This document shows, piece after piece, positions 17,563 through 26,547 of a stretch of 64,000 nucleotides of DNA (positions are counted from its first letter, which is position 1; each line of letters opens with the position of its first letter). Below the pieces are notes generated by a model. The model saw nothing but the letters and a program-made list of their open reading frames with translations. It had not been told where the DNA came from and made no database searches. The position numbers and the translations under genes were made by a program. Source of the DNA: Kushneria phyllosphaerae (GTDB taxonomy: Bacteria > Pseudomonadota > Gammaproteobacteria > Pseudomonadales > Halomonadaceae); contig NZ_ONZI01000001.1 of assembly GCF_900312995.1 (NCBI RefSeq), forward strand, positions 682,001 through 746,000, read 5' to 3'.

Positions 17563-18486
17563 ATGCAGGCACTGCTGGAATCCATTCTCGATGAGGTACG
17601 CCCGCTGCTCGGTCAGGGGCACGTGGCAAGTTATATCCCGGCGCTGTCAGGCGTTGATCCCCATCAGCTCGGCATCGCCATGCTGGGCACCGATGGCGCG
17701 CTCTATCAGGCGGGTGACGCCGAAACGCCCTTCTCGATTCAGAGCATTTCCAAGGTGTTCAGTCTGGTGCAGGCCATCTCGCATGCCGGAGAAAGCCTCT
17801 GGGAGCGATTGGGGCACGAACCCTCGGGACAGGCGTTCAACTCGATGGTGCAGCTCGAGTTCGAGAAGGGGCGCCCACGCAATCCCTTTATCAATGCCGG
17901 CGCGCTGGTGATCGCCGACATCAATCAGTCGCGCTACGCCGCCCCGATTCTGTCCATGCGCGATCTGGTGCGTCGGCTGACCGACAATGTTCAGATCATC
18001 TCTGACCGGGCCGTGGCCGACTCCGAATACCAGTATCGGGCGCGCAATGCGGCCATGGCCTATCTCATGCAGTCCTTTGGCAACTTTCACAATGACGTGG
18101 ACGAGGTGCTCAAAAGCTATTTCCACCACTGCGCGCTGAGTGCCAGTTGCGTGGATCTGGTGCGCGGCTTTTCCTTTCTGGCCAATAGCGGGCGCTGCCT
18201 GCACAGTGGCGAATCCATCCTGACGCCACGTCAGGCCCAGCAGGTCAATGCCATCATGGCCACCAGCGGGCTTTATGACGAGGCGGGCAACTTTGCCTAT
18301 CGTGTGGGCCTGCCCGGCAAAAGCGGCGTGGGGGGCGGGATTGTGGCCGTGGTGCCGGGGCGCTACAGCATCTGCGTGTGGTCCCCGGCACTCAATGCCA
18401 GCGGCAATTCGCTGGTGGGCATGGCGGTGCTGGAAAAGCTCAGTGAACGTATCGGCTGGTCGGTGTTTTCACCGCTTTCCTGTTGA
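17563..18486 (+). CDS. glsA: Glutaminase A
   Basis: Serine-dependent glutaminase of 307 residues that hydrolyses glutamine to glutamate and ammonia. It has a beta-lactamase-like fold with the catalytic Ser-x-x-Lys in [12 protein letters not shown], then [21 protein letters not shown] and [13 protein letters not shown]. The start ATG 17563 gives the usual length. The gene stands alone; no terminator is obvious behind it. Confidence 0.95.
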   Translation: MQALLESILDEVRPLLGQGHVASYIPALSGVDPHQLGIAMLGTDGALYQAGDAETPFSIQSISKVFSLVQAISHAGESLWERLGHEPSGQAFNSMVQLEFEKGRPRNPFINAGALVIADINQSRYAAPILSMRDLVRRLTDNVQIISDRAVADSEYQYRARNAAMAYLMQSFGNFHNDVDEVLKSYFHHCALSASCVDLVRGFSFLANSGRCLHSGESILTPRQAQQVNAIMATSGLYDEAGNFAYRVGLPGKSGVGGGIVAVVPGRYSICVWSPALNASGNSLVGMAVLEKLSERIGWSVFSPLSC

Positions 18487-18544
18487 GTCACTTCTGAAAG
18501 ACCCGAGGCCCATGGATGGCTGCGAGTCTTTTTTCAAACCCTTC

Positions 18545-18573
18545 TTGAACGCTTCACAGGGCGCTCTACGCTT
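18545..18573 (+). promoter_or_regulatory. RpoS-like promoter before SDR gene
   Basis: TTGAAC (18545-18550), a 16-base spacer, then TACGCT within TCTACGCTT (18565-18573), which fits the extended -10 consensus of sigma-S promoters (KCTAYRCTT). The start codon is 67 bases downstream. The same TCTACGCTT with a TTGCAC box at equal spacing precedes the related gene at 21029. Confidence 0.55.
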
Positions 18574-18639
18574 GGAGAGACGCGCGCCGGGCCGTGCCCG
18601 GCGTAAAGATTGATCCATGTTTCAAAAGGAGTTTGAACA

Positions 18640-19485
18640 GTGGCCAATTCAACCGAGGCACCCCAGTCACAGCCGGGTGATGAATACAGCATGAACCCGA
18701 GGCCCGAATACATTCGGGCCAGCTATCAGGGTACCGGCAAACTCAAGGGCAAGGTCGCACTGATTACCGGCGGCGACAGCGGCATCGGTCGCGCAGTGGC
18801 CGTTCATTACGCCCGGGAAGGCGCTGATGTGGCGATTGCCTACCTTGAAGAAGACCGCGACGCCGAGGATACCCGCGCGCTGGTCGAGGCAGAAGGGCAG
18901 CGCTGCGTGGTCATGAGAGGGGATGTCGGCAGCCCCGAGTTCTGCCGCGAGATCGTGGAAAAGACGGTCAGTGAGCTGGGCGGGCTCAACATTCTGGTCA
19001 ACAACGCCGCCGAACAGCACGACTGGGACGATATCACCCGGATTCCCGATGAGCAGATCGAGCGCACCTTTCGCACCAACATCTTCAGCCATTTCTATAC
19101 GGTCAAGCAGGCACTGACGCACATGAAGGCAGGCGATAGCATCATCGAGACGTCATCGATCAATGCCTTCAAGGGCAACGACACGCTGATCGACTACACC
19201 GCCACCAAGGGGGCCATTCAGGGCTTCATGCGCTCGATGGCCATGTCGCTGGTCGAGCGTGGTATTCGCGTCAATGCAGTCGCTCCGGGCCCGGTCTGGA
19301 CACCGCTGATTCCAGCCACCATGGATGAAGAAAAGGTGAAAGGTTTTGGCGGGCAGGTCCCCATGAACCGTGTGGGCCAGCCCAGCGAGATGGCACCGGC
19401 GTATGTCTATCTGGCCTGTGAGGAATCTTCCTACATGAATGGCCAGACCATCCATCTCAATGGCGGCGTTATCCTTAATACGTAA
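18640..19485 (+). CDS. Stress-type short-chain dehydrogenase (YghA/YhdF group)
   Basis: NAD(P)-dependent oxidoreductase of 281 residues. A Gln/Pro-rich leader (MNPRPEYIRASYQGTGKLKG) precedes the Rossmann motif ITGGDSGIGRAVA; LVNNAAEQ is the NAG-type motif; the catalytic Ser lies in ETSSIN and the YxxxK in YTATKGA. The leader and the GGDSGIGR motif are typical of the general-stress SDRs GsiB-neighbour/YhdF and E. coli YghA. Translation starts at GTG 18640 with AAAGGAG 8 bases upstream. Two paralogues follow at 21029 and 21998. Substrate unknown. Confidence 0.88.
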   Translation: MANSTEAPQSQPGDEYSMNPRPEYIRASYQGTGKLKGKVALITGGDSGIGRAVAVHYAREGADVAIAYLEEDRDAEDTRALVEAEGQRCVVMRGDVGSPEFCREIVEKTVSELGGLNILVNNAAEQHDWDDITRIPDEQIERTFRTNIFSHFYTVKQALTHMKAGDSIIETSSINAFKGNDTLIDYTATKGAIQGFMRSMAMSLVERGIRVNAVAPGPVWTPLIPATMDEEKVKGFGGQVPMNRVGQPSEMAPAYVYLACEESSYMNGQTIHLNGGVILNT

Positions 19486-19965
19486 CGATATTACATAAAT
19501 TACGTTAAATCGCCTCAAGCCCGCGCCATCTCCCATGGCGTGGGCTTTTTTATGCCGTATGCTGGCGCTCCCTTATCTGTATTGCGGATACGTTCCTGCT
19601 CATTGAATGATGTGTCCACCAGAATGTTTCGGTCGAACTGAACGACAATATTGCCGTTCACTTCGCAGACGATGGCGTTTTTTACTTGCCATGGACACTT
19701 CCAGTTCAAAAATGCTGTGACAGCCGTTTATCCAGACGCTATTTTTCCCAACGAGTCTTTTTTGGCATGCCATAAATTAAAAGAACTGCTTGTTTTTTGT
19801 TCGGGTCAAATTTTGATCAATTATTGCTTTATCAAATAGATATATTATTACGTAATTTATTTGATAATGGCTTCAGAGCAGGCCGGTCTGACGCGCTGCC
19901 ATCGCTATCTTCCCGGTGATCGTCACGATATGGCGGTCTTGGCCCTCCTCTGGTGACCCGGTGAG
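19486..19965. other. Intergenic, AT-rich segment
   Basis: 480 bases between convergent SDR and tatD genes. A terminator lies at 19517-19552. From about 19740 to 19870 the base composition becomes strikingly AT-rich against the GC-rich surroundings, with an inverted repeat TATCAAATA (19830-19838) / TATTTGATA (19858-19866) around a 19-base spacer. Two short open frames (19515-19709 minus, 19651-19839 plus) have no recognisable product and no ribosome-binding site worth noting. Confidence 0.5.
19517..19552 (+). terminator. Terminator after the SDR gene
   Basis: AAGCCCGCGCCAT-CTCCC-ATGGCGTGGGCTT, 13 bp with one wobble pair, then TTTTTA. Confidence 0.85.
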
Positions 19966-20742
19966 TCAGAGGTGAAACAGCCTATGGGTGTTGTCTCGAA
20001 GAGTGTCGGCAATCTCCTGTGGCGGCTCTTCACGAATCTCGCACAAGCACTGCCAGATGTTTTTGATCCGTTCGGGGCGATTGGGCTCGCCCTGAAAACC
20101 CTGTACGGGCATGTCCGGTGAATCCGTTTCCAGCAGCAGCGAAGAGAGCGGCAGGCGCGCCAGGGTGCGCCGGGTCTTGGTGGCACGCTCGTAGGTCATT
20201 GTCCCGCCCACGCCAATGAAGTACCCCGCCTTGATAAAGGCCAGCGCCTGTTGCTCGCTGCCGGCAAAACCATGGACCACGCCACGCCTGGGCAGGTCGA
20301 GGCGCCTCAAATGCATGGCAAGCTTGTCGTGCGTGCGGCGCGAATGCAGGATCACCGGTAACTCATATTGGCGGGCCAGACGCAGCTGGGCGTCCAGCAG
20401 GGCTTCCTGCCGGTCAAATTGTGGATTGTCGATAAAAAGATCCAGCCCGATTTCACCGATGGCGACCAGCTTGTCGGAGCGCTGTTGAAGCCACGCTTCC
20501 AGCTGCGCCAGATGCTCGTTGCGAAAATCATTTATTGCCATGGGATGAATGCCAAGCGCGGCATACACCGGATCAAAACGCTCGGCCAGCGCCATCACCC
20601 CGGCAAAGCGATCCGCTGCGACGCCCACCGCAATGATCTTTTCGATACCGGCTTCCCTGGCCAGTTGCAGGCTTCGTGTTTCGTCACCGTGAAACGGTGG
20701 GAAATCGAAGTGGCAGTGGGTATCCACAAATGGCGAGGTCAT
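19966..20742 (-). CDS. TatD family metal-dependent deoxyribonuclease (YjjV-like)
   Basis: Amidohydrolase-fold nuclease of 258 residues. Metal ligands: DTHCHFDF at the N-terminus, Glu in AIGEIGLDLF, His in PVILHSRRTHDKL, His in GVVHGFAGSEQQA and Asp in LLLETDSPDMP. The short length and sequence are closer to YjjV than to TatD itself. AAGGAG stands 7 bases before ATG 20742. Single gene. Confidence 0.9.
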   Translation of the reverse strand: MTSPFVDTHCHFDFPPFHGDETRSLQLAREAGIEKIIAVGVAADRFAGVMALAERFDPVYAALGIHPMAINDFRNEHLAQLEAWLQQRSDKLVAIGEIGLDLFIDNPQFDRQEALLDAQLRLARQYELPVILHSRRTHDKLAMHLRRLDLPRRGVVHGFAGSEQQALAFIKAGYFIGVGGTMTYERATKTRRTLARLPLSSLLLETDSPDMPVQGFQGEPNRPERIKNIWQCLCEIREEPPQEIADTLRDNTHRLFHL

Positions 20743-20900
20743 GCCGGTACTCCTTTGCTGTCGTTGACGTCGTGGTCAGCTTGTCACACCGGAACAGGTC
20801 CACGTTAAGGCGTGCAGTACGCACGAGATCAGACGCTGACTGAATAACCTGTCCGCATTTTAGTCACGCCGGGATGTAGCGCCCTATAGAGAAGGGTGAA

Positions 20901-20929
20901 TTGCACGGTGCGCAGAGACGTCTACGCTT
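20901..20929 (+). promoter_or_regulatory. RpoS-like promoter before the second SDR gene
   Basis: TTGCAC (20901-20906), 16 bases, then TACGCT within TCTACGCTT (20921-20929). Same architecture as the site at 18545. The start codon at 21029 is 100 bases downstream. Confidence 0.55.
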
Positions 20930-21028
20930 TAGACATTCGTCGCAGCACGGCCGCGGCAGGATGCCAGTGGCCGTGTTCATCAATGGACGTGTGGTCTTGA
21001 CCACGCAATGACAGGGAGCACCATCGTC

Positions 21029-21892
21029 ATGGCAAAACAGATTCCCCCGCAGAAGCAGAACCGCCAGCCCGGCGTTGAAGGCGAGATGACGCCGCCGGCC
21101 GAGTTCATGCATCCCGATTATCGCGGTAGCGCCAAGATGCAGGACCTGGTGGCCATCATTACCGGCGGTGACAGCGGTATCGGTCGCGCCGCAGCCGTGC
21201 ACTTCGCCCGCGAAGGTGCCGATGTGGCCATCATGTACCTTGATGAACACGAGGACGCCGAAGCCACGAAGAAGATGATTGAAGCTGAAGGCCGCCGCGC
21301 GCTGCTGATCGCCGGTGACGTGGCCGATGCCGATTTTTGCCGCAGCGCGGTGCAGCAGACCGTTGATACCTTCGGCAAGCTGGATGTGCTGGTCAACAAT
21401 GCCGCCCAGCAGGTGCTGCATGACCGCCCCGAGGAGACCTCGGATGAGGAGTGGCGGCGCACCTTTGACGTCAATATTCACGGCTACTTCTACATGGCCA
21501 AGGCCGCTATCCCGCATCTGCGTGAAACGAAGGGGGCGGTCATCAATACCACCTCCGTCAACGCCTTTGCCGGTAATGCCAATCTGCTTGCCTACACCAC
21601 CACCAAGGGCGCCAATGCAGGCTTTACCCGCGCACTGTCAAAAATGTGTGTCGGTGACGGCATTCGCGTCAATCAGGTCGCGCCCGGCCCGATCTGGACG
21701 CCGCTGATTCCCTCTACCATGGGCCAGTTTGACGAAAGTCTGGTCGAGGACTTTGGCAGCCAGTCGCCCATGGGGCGCGCCGGACAGCCGGCCGAGCTGG
21801 GCCCGGCCTATGTCTATCTGGCCTGCCGCGACAGCAGCTATGTGACCGGCCAGACCATCCACGTCAACGGCGGCATGATCGTCAACGGTTGA
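21029..21892 (+). CDS. Stress-type short-chain dehydrogenase, paralogue 2
   Basis: 287 residues, same family as the gene at 18640: leader MAKQIPPQKQNRQPGVEGEM, cofactor motif ITGGDSGIGRAAAVHFAREGADVAIMYLDEHEDAE in part, LVNNAAQQVL, catalytic Ser in NTTSVNAF and Tyr/Lys in YTTTKGA. The ATG at 21029 matches the paralogues, which begin MA; an ATG at 21008 is in frame and cannot be excluded. It forms a tandem pair with the next gene, 105 bases apart. Confidence 0.87.
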   Translation: MAKQIPPQKQNRQPGVEGEMTPPAEFMHPDYRGSAKMQDLVAIITGGDSGIGRAAAVHFAREGADVAIMYLDEHEDAEATKKMIEAEGRRALLIAGDVADADFCRSAVQQTVDTFGKLDVLVNNAAQQVLHDRPEETSDEEWRRTFDVNIHGYFYMAKAAIPHLRETKGAVINTTSVNAFAGNANLLAYTTTKGANAGFTRALSKMCVGDGIRVNQVAPGPIWTPLIPSTMGQFDESLVEDFGSQSPMGRAGQPAELGPAYVYLACRDSSYVTGQTIHVNGGMIVNG

Positions 21893-21934
21893 TCGCGCGG
21901 CGCCCATCATATGGGCCGTCATGAACGGCCCCCG

Positions 21935-21969
21935 GCTGCCGACAGGTAAACACCATGCCTGTCGGCAGC
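21935..21969 (+). terminator. Hairpin between the two SDR paralogues
   Basis: GCTGCCGACAGG and CCTGTCGGCAGC pair perfectly over 12 bases around an 11-base loop. No T run follows, so it may attenuate or protect the transcript ends rather than fully terminate. A smaller palindrome GCCCATCATATGGGC lies at 21902-21916. Confidence 0.5.
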
Positions 21970-21997
21970 GTGTTATCTGAAACAGGAGATTTCGAAC

Positions 21998-22855
21998 ATG
22001 GCCAATCAGTTTCCGGCACAGTCACAGGATCGTCAGCCCGGCCTTGAGTATGAAATGACCCCGGCACCCGAGATCATTCGTTCCGACTACCGCGGCAGCG
22101 GCAAGCTTGAAGGTAAAAAGGCGATTATTACCGGCGGCGACAGCGGTATCGGGCGCAGCGCCGCGGTGCATTTTGCCCGCGAAGGCGCCGATGTGGCCGT
22201 GATGTATCTTGATGAGCATGACGACGCCAAAGAGACAAAACGCCTGATCGAAGCCGAAGGTCGCCAGGCGTTGTTGATCAGCGGCGACGTGCGCGACAGC
22301 GGCTTTTGCCAGCAGGCCGTCGAGCAGGTGTTAAAGGCCTTCGGCGAGATCAATATTCTGGTCAACAACGCCGCAGTACAGGTGTTGCGTCAGGATATTA
22401 CCGATATCCCGGACGAGGAGTGGCGCGAAACGTTTGACGTTAACATTCACGGCTATTTCTATATGGCAAAGGCCGTGCGCCCGCATCTCAAAACCGGGGA
22501 CAGCATTATCAATACGACCTCGATCAATCCCTTCATCGGTAACGCCATGCTGATGGCGTATACCTCGACCAAGGGCGCGATCACCGGGTTCACCCGCTCG
22601 TTGTCAGAGTCGCTTATCAAGGAGGGCATCCGGGTCAACGAAGTGGCGCCAGGACCGATTTGGACACCGATCCAGCCCTCTACCATGGGCCGTTTTGATC
22701 CGACCCTCATGGAAACGCTGGGTGAGAAAATGCCGATGGGGCGTGCTGGTCAGCCCAGCGAGCTTGGGCCCGCCTACGTCTTTCTGGCCTCAAAGGATGC
22801 CTCCTATATCAGCGGTCACTCGCTGCATATTAACGGGGGGGCGATCATCAACTAG
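21998..22855 (+). CDS. Stress-type short-chain dehydrogenase, paralogue 3
   Basis: 285 residues and the closest relative of the gene at 21029: leader MANQFPAQSQDRQPGLEYEM, ITGGDSGIGRSAAVHFAREGAD in part, LVNNAAVQVLRQDITDIPDEE, Ser in NTTSINPF and Tyr/Lys in YTSTKGA. AGGAG lies 9 bases before ATG 21998. The 5' half is nearly the same as in its neighbour, which points to a tandem duplication. Convergent with bglX across a shared terminator. Confidence 0.88.
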   Translation: MANQFPAQSQDRQPGLEYEMTPAPEIIRSDYRGSGKLEGKKAIITGGDSGIGRSAAVHFAREGADVAVMYLDEHDDAKETKRLIEAEGRQALLISGDVRDSGFCQQAVEQVLKAFGEINILVNNAAVQVLRQDITDIPDEEWRETFDVNIHGYFYMAKAVRPHLKTGDSIINTTSINPFIGNAMLMAYTSTKGAITGFTRSLSESLIKEGIRVNEVAPGPIWTPIQPSTMGRFDPTLMETLGEKMPMGRAGQPSELGPAYVFLASKDASYISGHSLHINGGAIIN

Positions 22856-22878
22856 CGTGTGATGGTGCGCCGTGAAAC

Positions 22879-22915
22879 AAAAACCCGCCGCCGGCATTGC
22901 CGGCGGCGGGTTTTT
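22879..22915. terminator. Bidirectional terminator between SDR and bglX
   Basis: AAAAACCCGCCGCCGGC-ATT-GCCGGCGGCGGGTTTTT, a perfect 17-bp stem with a 3-base loop; A and T tracts serve both strands. Confidence 0.95.
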
Positions 22916-22935
22916 TTGCCGCCATGATGGCCCTG

Positions 22936-25287
22936 TCAGGGGGAGTTGGGGGCTGCGTCATTGGCGGCCACACGCTGCTCATCCGGTGTCGACCCTGAGG
23001 CCGGTTCGGGCGCCAGCGGCGGCATCGTCACCACACCGGCTGGCAGTGTGACGTGTCGTGTTTCATCGATGTCGGTGGCCGAATCGGCCAGCGACACCTG
23101 ATAGTCACCGCCCTCAAGATGCCACTGGCGCTGCTTGCTGTCATAGCGGGCAAACTGGCGCGGGTCGATCTCAAGGCGAACTTCTCTTGATTCGCCGGGA
23201 GACAGCTCAAGGCTCTGCCAGCCGCCCAGACGGGCCGGTGAGCCGTCGGGGGCGTGAACGTAAAGCTGAGGCGTGGTGCGGCCCTTGCGATCACCAGTGT
23301 TGGTCACCGTGAAGTGCGCGGTGACTTTTTGCCCGTCCTTCTCAAGCGCCAGACCTTGGCGCTTGAAGGTGGTGTAGGACAGTCCGTGGCCAAAGGGATA
23401 CAGCGGTGTCTCTTTCTGGCGTTCGAACCAGCGATAGCCGACATCGGCGCCTTCGCGGTTGTAATCAACATCGAAGAAGGCGCTGTTGCCAATGGTCAGC
23501 CCCGGCACCTTGGGTCGCGGCAGCTGCTGATCATTTTGTGCAAAGGTCACCGGCAGCCGGCCCGAGGGGTTTTTCTCTCCGAAGAGCACATTGGCAATTG
23601 CCTCACCGCCGCGCTGGCCCGGATACCAGGCCTCCATGATGGCGGCAACATCGTCGCGCCAGGGCATGGCCACCGGCCCGCCGGTTTCGAGCACCACCAC
23701 CGTGCGCGGGTTGGCTTTCGCCACCGCCTCGATCAGGTCATTTTGCCTGTCCTCCAGCGCCAGACTCTGCATGTCCATGGTTTCCGAAGTCCATTGCTGG
23801 GCAAAGACCACGGCCACATCGCTGTCACGTGCCTGGCGTACCGCTTCATCAATGTCGTCGCCCGAGCTGAAGGTGACGCTTGAATCCGGTGCGTGCAGGC
23901 CGATCGCGCCCAGCGGTGAGGATTTGGGGTACAGACGCTGGGTGTTAACGCCTTTGGGCGGATTCAGGTCGGGCAGGGCGTCGCCATCCATCGGCACCAC
24001 CGCGGCCGAGCCGCCTCCGGCGATCACGGCCCGGTCGGCATGGGCCCCGGTCACGCTGATGCGCTTGTCCTGCGCGCCATCCAGTGGCAGCACGCCTTGA
24101 TCATTTTTCAACAGCACCATGGCATTTTCGGCGATGCGCTGGGCAACGTCGGCGTTGGCCTTTTTGTTGATCGGCTCGCGGGTGGGCGGATGATCGACAA
24201 TGCCGGAAGCAAAATAGCTGCGCAGGATACGATGGGCCATGTCGTCGATGCGCTCGCGGGGCACCTCGCCACGTTCGACCGCCTTTTCCAGCGGCGCGCC
24301 AAAATAGACCACGCCGTCAAAGTCCTCGGCGGCGGACTGCTGATCCAGCCCCGCGTTGGCCGATGGGGCGCTGGAATAGACCGCCCCCCAGTCGGACATC
24401 ACAAAGCCCGGATAGCCCCATTCCTTCTTGAGTACCTGATTGAGCAGGTAGCCGTTTTGACAGGCGTAGTCACCGTTGACCCGGTTATAGGCACACATTG
24501 CCGCGCCCGGGTGGCTGTGTTCAAGCGCGTAACGAAACGACAGCAGATCGGATTCCTGCAGCGCCTGATCGCTGATATCGGCACTGAGCTTGTGGCGTCC
24601 GGTCTCCTGAGCGTTCATCGCAAAGTGCTTGATGGTCGACATCACGTGCTGGCTTTCGATGCCGTTGATCTTGGCCGCCGTCGTCAGCCCCGATAGCAGC
24701 GGATCTTCTCCCGGCATCTCGTAGTTGCGCCCGGCGCGCGGGTCGCGCACCAGCCCGGCCGTGCCCCCCAGCAGTACGTTGAAACCATAGTGACGGGCCT
24801 CGCGGGCGATCATCTCCCCGCCCTGGCGGGAAAGCTCCGGCTGCCATGTGGCGGCGGCAGCCAGTACCGAAGGCAGCGCCGTCGCCTGTCGATTCGGGTC
24901 GATCCAGCCCGGGTTGGTCACGCCAAGATCGGCATCGGTCTGTTGCTGGGCGGGAATGCCCAGCCGGCTGATGCCGGGCACAAATCCGGCCGAGCCGATG
25001 GCGCCGCGCACGCGCTGTGACGAATCCATGGGCGCGGCAAAATCGCCGACCAGCAGCTGCATTTTCTCGGTCGTGGTCATCTCGTTTAATGCCGCGCTCG
25101 CGCGCTCGTCAGCCGAACGGCTCTGATCCATCCAGGGCGCCTGTGCCAGTCGATCACTCAGGCTTTGTTCAGCCTGCGCCAGCCGGCCAGGGCGTTGATC
25201 CGGCACCGGAGGCATCTGCGTGGCCAGCACCTGAGCGCTGAAAACAGCAGACAGCGTGATCACGGGCAAAAGAAAGCGTTGGCGCAT
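22936..25287 (-). CDS. bglX: Periplasmic GH3 beta-glucosidase (BglX-like)
   Basis: Exported glycoside hydrolase of 783 residues. A signal peptide (MRQRFLLPVITLSAVFSAQVLA) is followed by a long linker and a GH3 N-terminal barrel with KHFAMNAQETGRH and the nucleophile Asp in GFVMSDWGAVYS; a GH3 C-terminal domain (NAMVLLKNDQGVLPL, TGGPVAMPWRDDV) and a fibronectin-III-like end (GLSYTTFKRQGLAL, VTNTGDRKG). Residues 45-80 carry helical N-terminal extension typical of BglX (SADERASAALNEMTTTEKMQLL). The last 30 residues form a Pro/Ser/Ala-rich tail. It probably releases glucose from beta-linked oligosaccharides or osmoregulated glucans. Confidence 0.92.
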   Translation of the reverse strand: MRQRFLLPVITLSAVFSAQVLATQMPPVPDQRPGRLAQAEQSLSDRLAQAPWMDQSRSADERASAALNEMTTTEKMQLLVGDFAAPMDSSQRVRGAIGSAGFVPGISRLGIPAQQQTDADLGVTNPGWIDPNRQATALPSVLAAAATWQPELSRQGGEMIAREARHYGFNVLLGGTAGLVRDPRAGRNYEMPGEDPLLSGLTTAAKINGIESQHVMSTIKHFAMNAQETGRHKLSADISDQALQESDLLSFRYALEHSHPGAAMCAYNRVNGDYACQNGYLLNQVLKKEWGYPGFVMSDWGAVYSSAPSANAGLDQQSAAEDFDGVVYFGAPLEKAVERGEVPRERIDDMAHRILRSYFASGIVDHPPTREPINKKANADVAQRIAENAMVLLKNDQGVLPLDGAQDKRISVTGAHADRAVIAGGGSAAVVPMDGDALPDLNPPKGVNTQRLYPKSSPLGAIGLHAPDSSVTFSSGDDIDEAVRQARDSDVAVVFAQQWTSETMDMQSLALEDRQNDLIEAVAKANPRTVVVLETGGPVAMPWRDDVAAIMEAWYPGQRGGEAIANVLFGEKNPSGRLPVTFAQNDQQLPRPKVPGLTIGNSAFFDVDYNREGADVGYRWFERQKETPLYPFGHGLSYTTFKRQGLALEKDGQKVTAHFTVTNTGDRKGRTTPQLYVHAPDGSPARLGGWQSLELSPGESREVRLEIDPRQFARYDSKQRQWHLEGGDYQVSLADSATDIDETRHVTLPAGVVTMPPLAPEPASGSTPDEQRVAANDAAPNSP

Positions 25288-25770
25288 GCGTAAGGTGTCT
25301 CCGGAGGATCGGGATACCGGGCCCGGATCAATGCGATTTTGGGGCGCGGAACAGTCAACAAGCGGACTACCTTAGTCGTATTCGGTGTGCCGTGCTGTGT
25401 CAAAACGTCAGCTTTTGCCAGCGAGTGACAGCAATCATGAGCTTGTGTGAGCCGGCGTCAGTGCACGCAACCGAAAAGCCGCGGGGCCGCTGACAGGGCG
25501 GCAGCGGCCTGTCACTTGGGGGAGGCGATCGAGCCCTCTGGTGTTTGATCCGAAACACTACTTCCCGAGACCAGGCACTTATGGCCGTTTTTTTGTGGTT
25601 CGATTATTTATGAGATTTTGAGCCATCCACCGTTTCTCAGTAGGCCGCCTGTCCCAATGAACAGGTCCTGTCAATTGACGGATCTGCTCGACCGTCACCT
25701 GATAGTGATTCAGATGTTGACCATGTCGTGCGTTTTCATGATCCGCGCAACGCGACTCCAGTAGCAGTCG
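25288..25770. other. Intergenic left border of accessory block
   Basis: 483 bases without a supported gene. It holds overlapping small hairpins (TGACAGG 25491-25497 / CCTGTCA 25508-25514), the palindrome GTGTTTGATCCGAAACAC (25541-25558) and the 35-bp repeat at 25547-25581. On the minus strand the azoreductase frame stays open for 63 codons beyond its TGA, ending at TAA 25579-25581 inside that repeat; whether this is decayed coding sequence is unclear. Confidence 0.5.
25547..25581. repeat. 35-bp direct repeat, left copy (REP-like)
   Basis: The copy at 30340-30374 matches at 30 of 35 positions, in the same orientation. The shared core is ACTTCCCG(A/G)GACCAGGCAC. Both copies end exactly on a minus-strand stop codon (TAA here, TAG in the other). 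The two copies bound the lower-GC block of azoR, LysR, GntR and MFS genes. Confidence 0.65.
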
Positions 25771-26421
25771 TCATTTAATGGTGCTGCTCAACTGCAATGC
25801 CAGTTGCCTGATCGCCTTGATGGCATTGGCCCTGGAATTCTCAAAACGAGTATCACAGAACTCCTGATACTCGATACCAATATGGTGAATGTCGGTTGCG
25901 CCCAGATATTTCGCGACACTTTGCAGATGCGGGAGCAGATGTCCGGCTCCCTCATTAAGCTCTCCAGCAGCAAAGCCAAATTCACCGCTGGCGGTTAATA
26001 GAACCAGTGTCTTGCCACTCAGGGTGGGAGCCAGAGGTCGATCACCACGAGCGAGATCAAAGGTGAAGGTTCGCCCTACCCGTACCACCTGATCAACCCA
26101 GGCTTTCAGCGCGGCTGGCATACCGTAGTTATACATGGGCGTCGTGACCAGGATCAGATCTGCCTGCTCAAGCTCCTCGATCAAATGATTCGATTCTGCC
26201 AGCAGCTCGATATCCTTTTTCGAGCGTTCAGATGGCGGCCTGAAGGCTGCTGCGATCCAGTCTTCAGAAATGATGGCAGGCGGGTTCAACCCCACATCGC
26301 GCACGACCAGAGAGGTTTCCGGGCCGATTTCATTCCAGCATTCCATGAACAGATCTCCCTGCATTCGTGTTAGGGAGCGGGTCCGGCGAGCACTGGCAGA
26401 GATACGTAAAATAGAGGTCAT
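25771..26421 (-). CDS. azoR: FMN-dependent NADH azoreductase
   Basis: Flavodoxin-fold quinone/azo reductase of 216 residues. The FMN-binding start is ILRISASARRTRSLT; the diagnostic flavin loop is TPMYNYGMPAALKAWVDQVV with GRTFTF after it; TASGEFGF is the second loop. GGAG lies 7 bases before ATG 26421. Divergent from the LysR gene 126 bases away, which probably controls it. The gene looks less GC-rich than its core neighbours. The frame remains open for 63 codons beyond its TGA. Confidence 0.9.
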   Translation of the reverse strand: MTSILRISASARRTRSLTRMQGDLFMECWNEIGPETSLVVRDVGLNPPAIISEDWIAAAFRPPSERSKKDIELLAESNHLIEELEQADLILVTTPMYNYGMPAALKAWVDQVVRVGRTFTFDLARGDRPLAPTLSGKTLVLLTASGEFGFAAGELNEGAGHLLPHLQSVAKYLGATDIHHIGIEYQEFCDTRFENSRANAIKAIRQLALQLSSTIK

Positions 26422-26547
26422 GAATCGGCTCCATCAAGTCGTCAGGAAAAGAAAACGAGCAGCAATATTCAGCCTCTCAAGTCAGAATGACAAAAGGAAA
26501 GAATGCGCGTATAGATGAGTAATATTCATCTGTTCCGGATCGGATTC

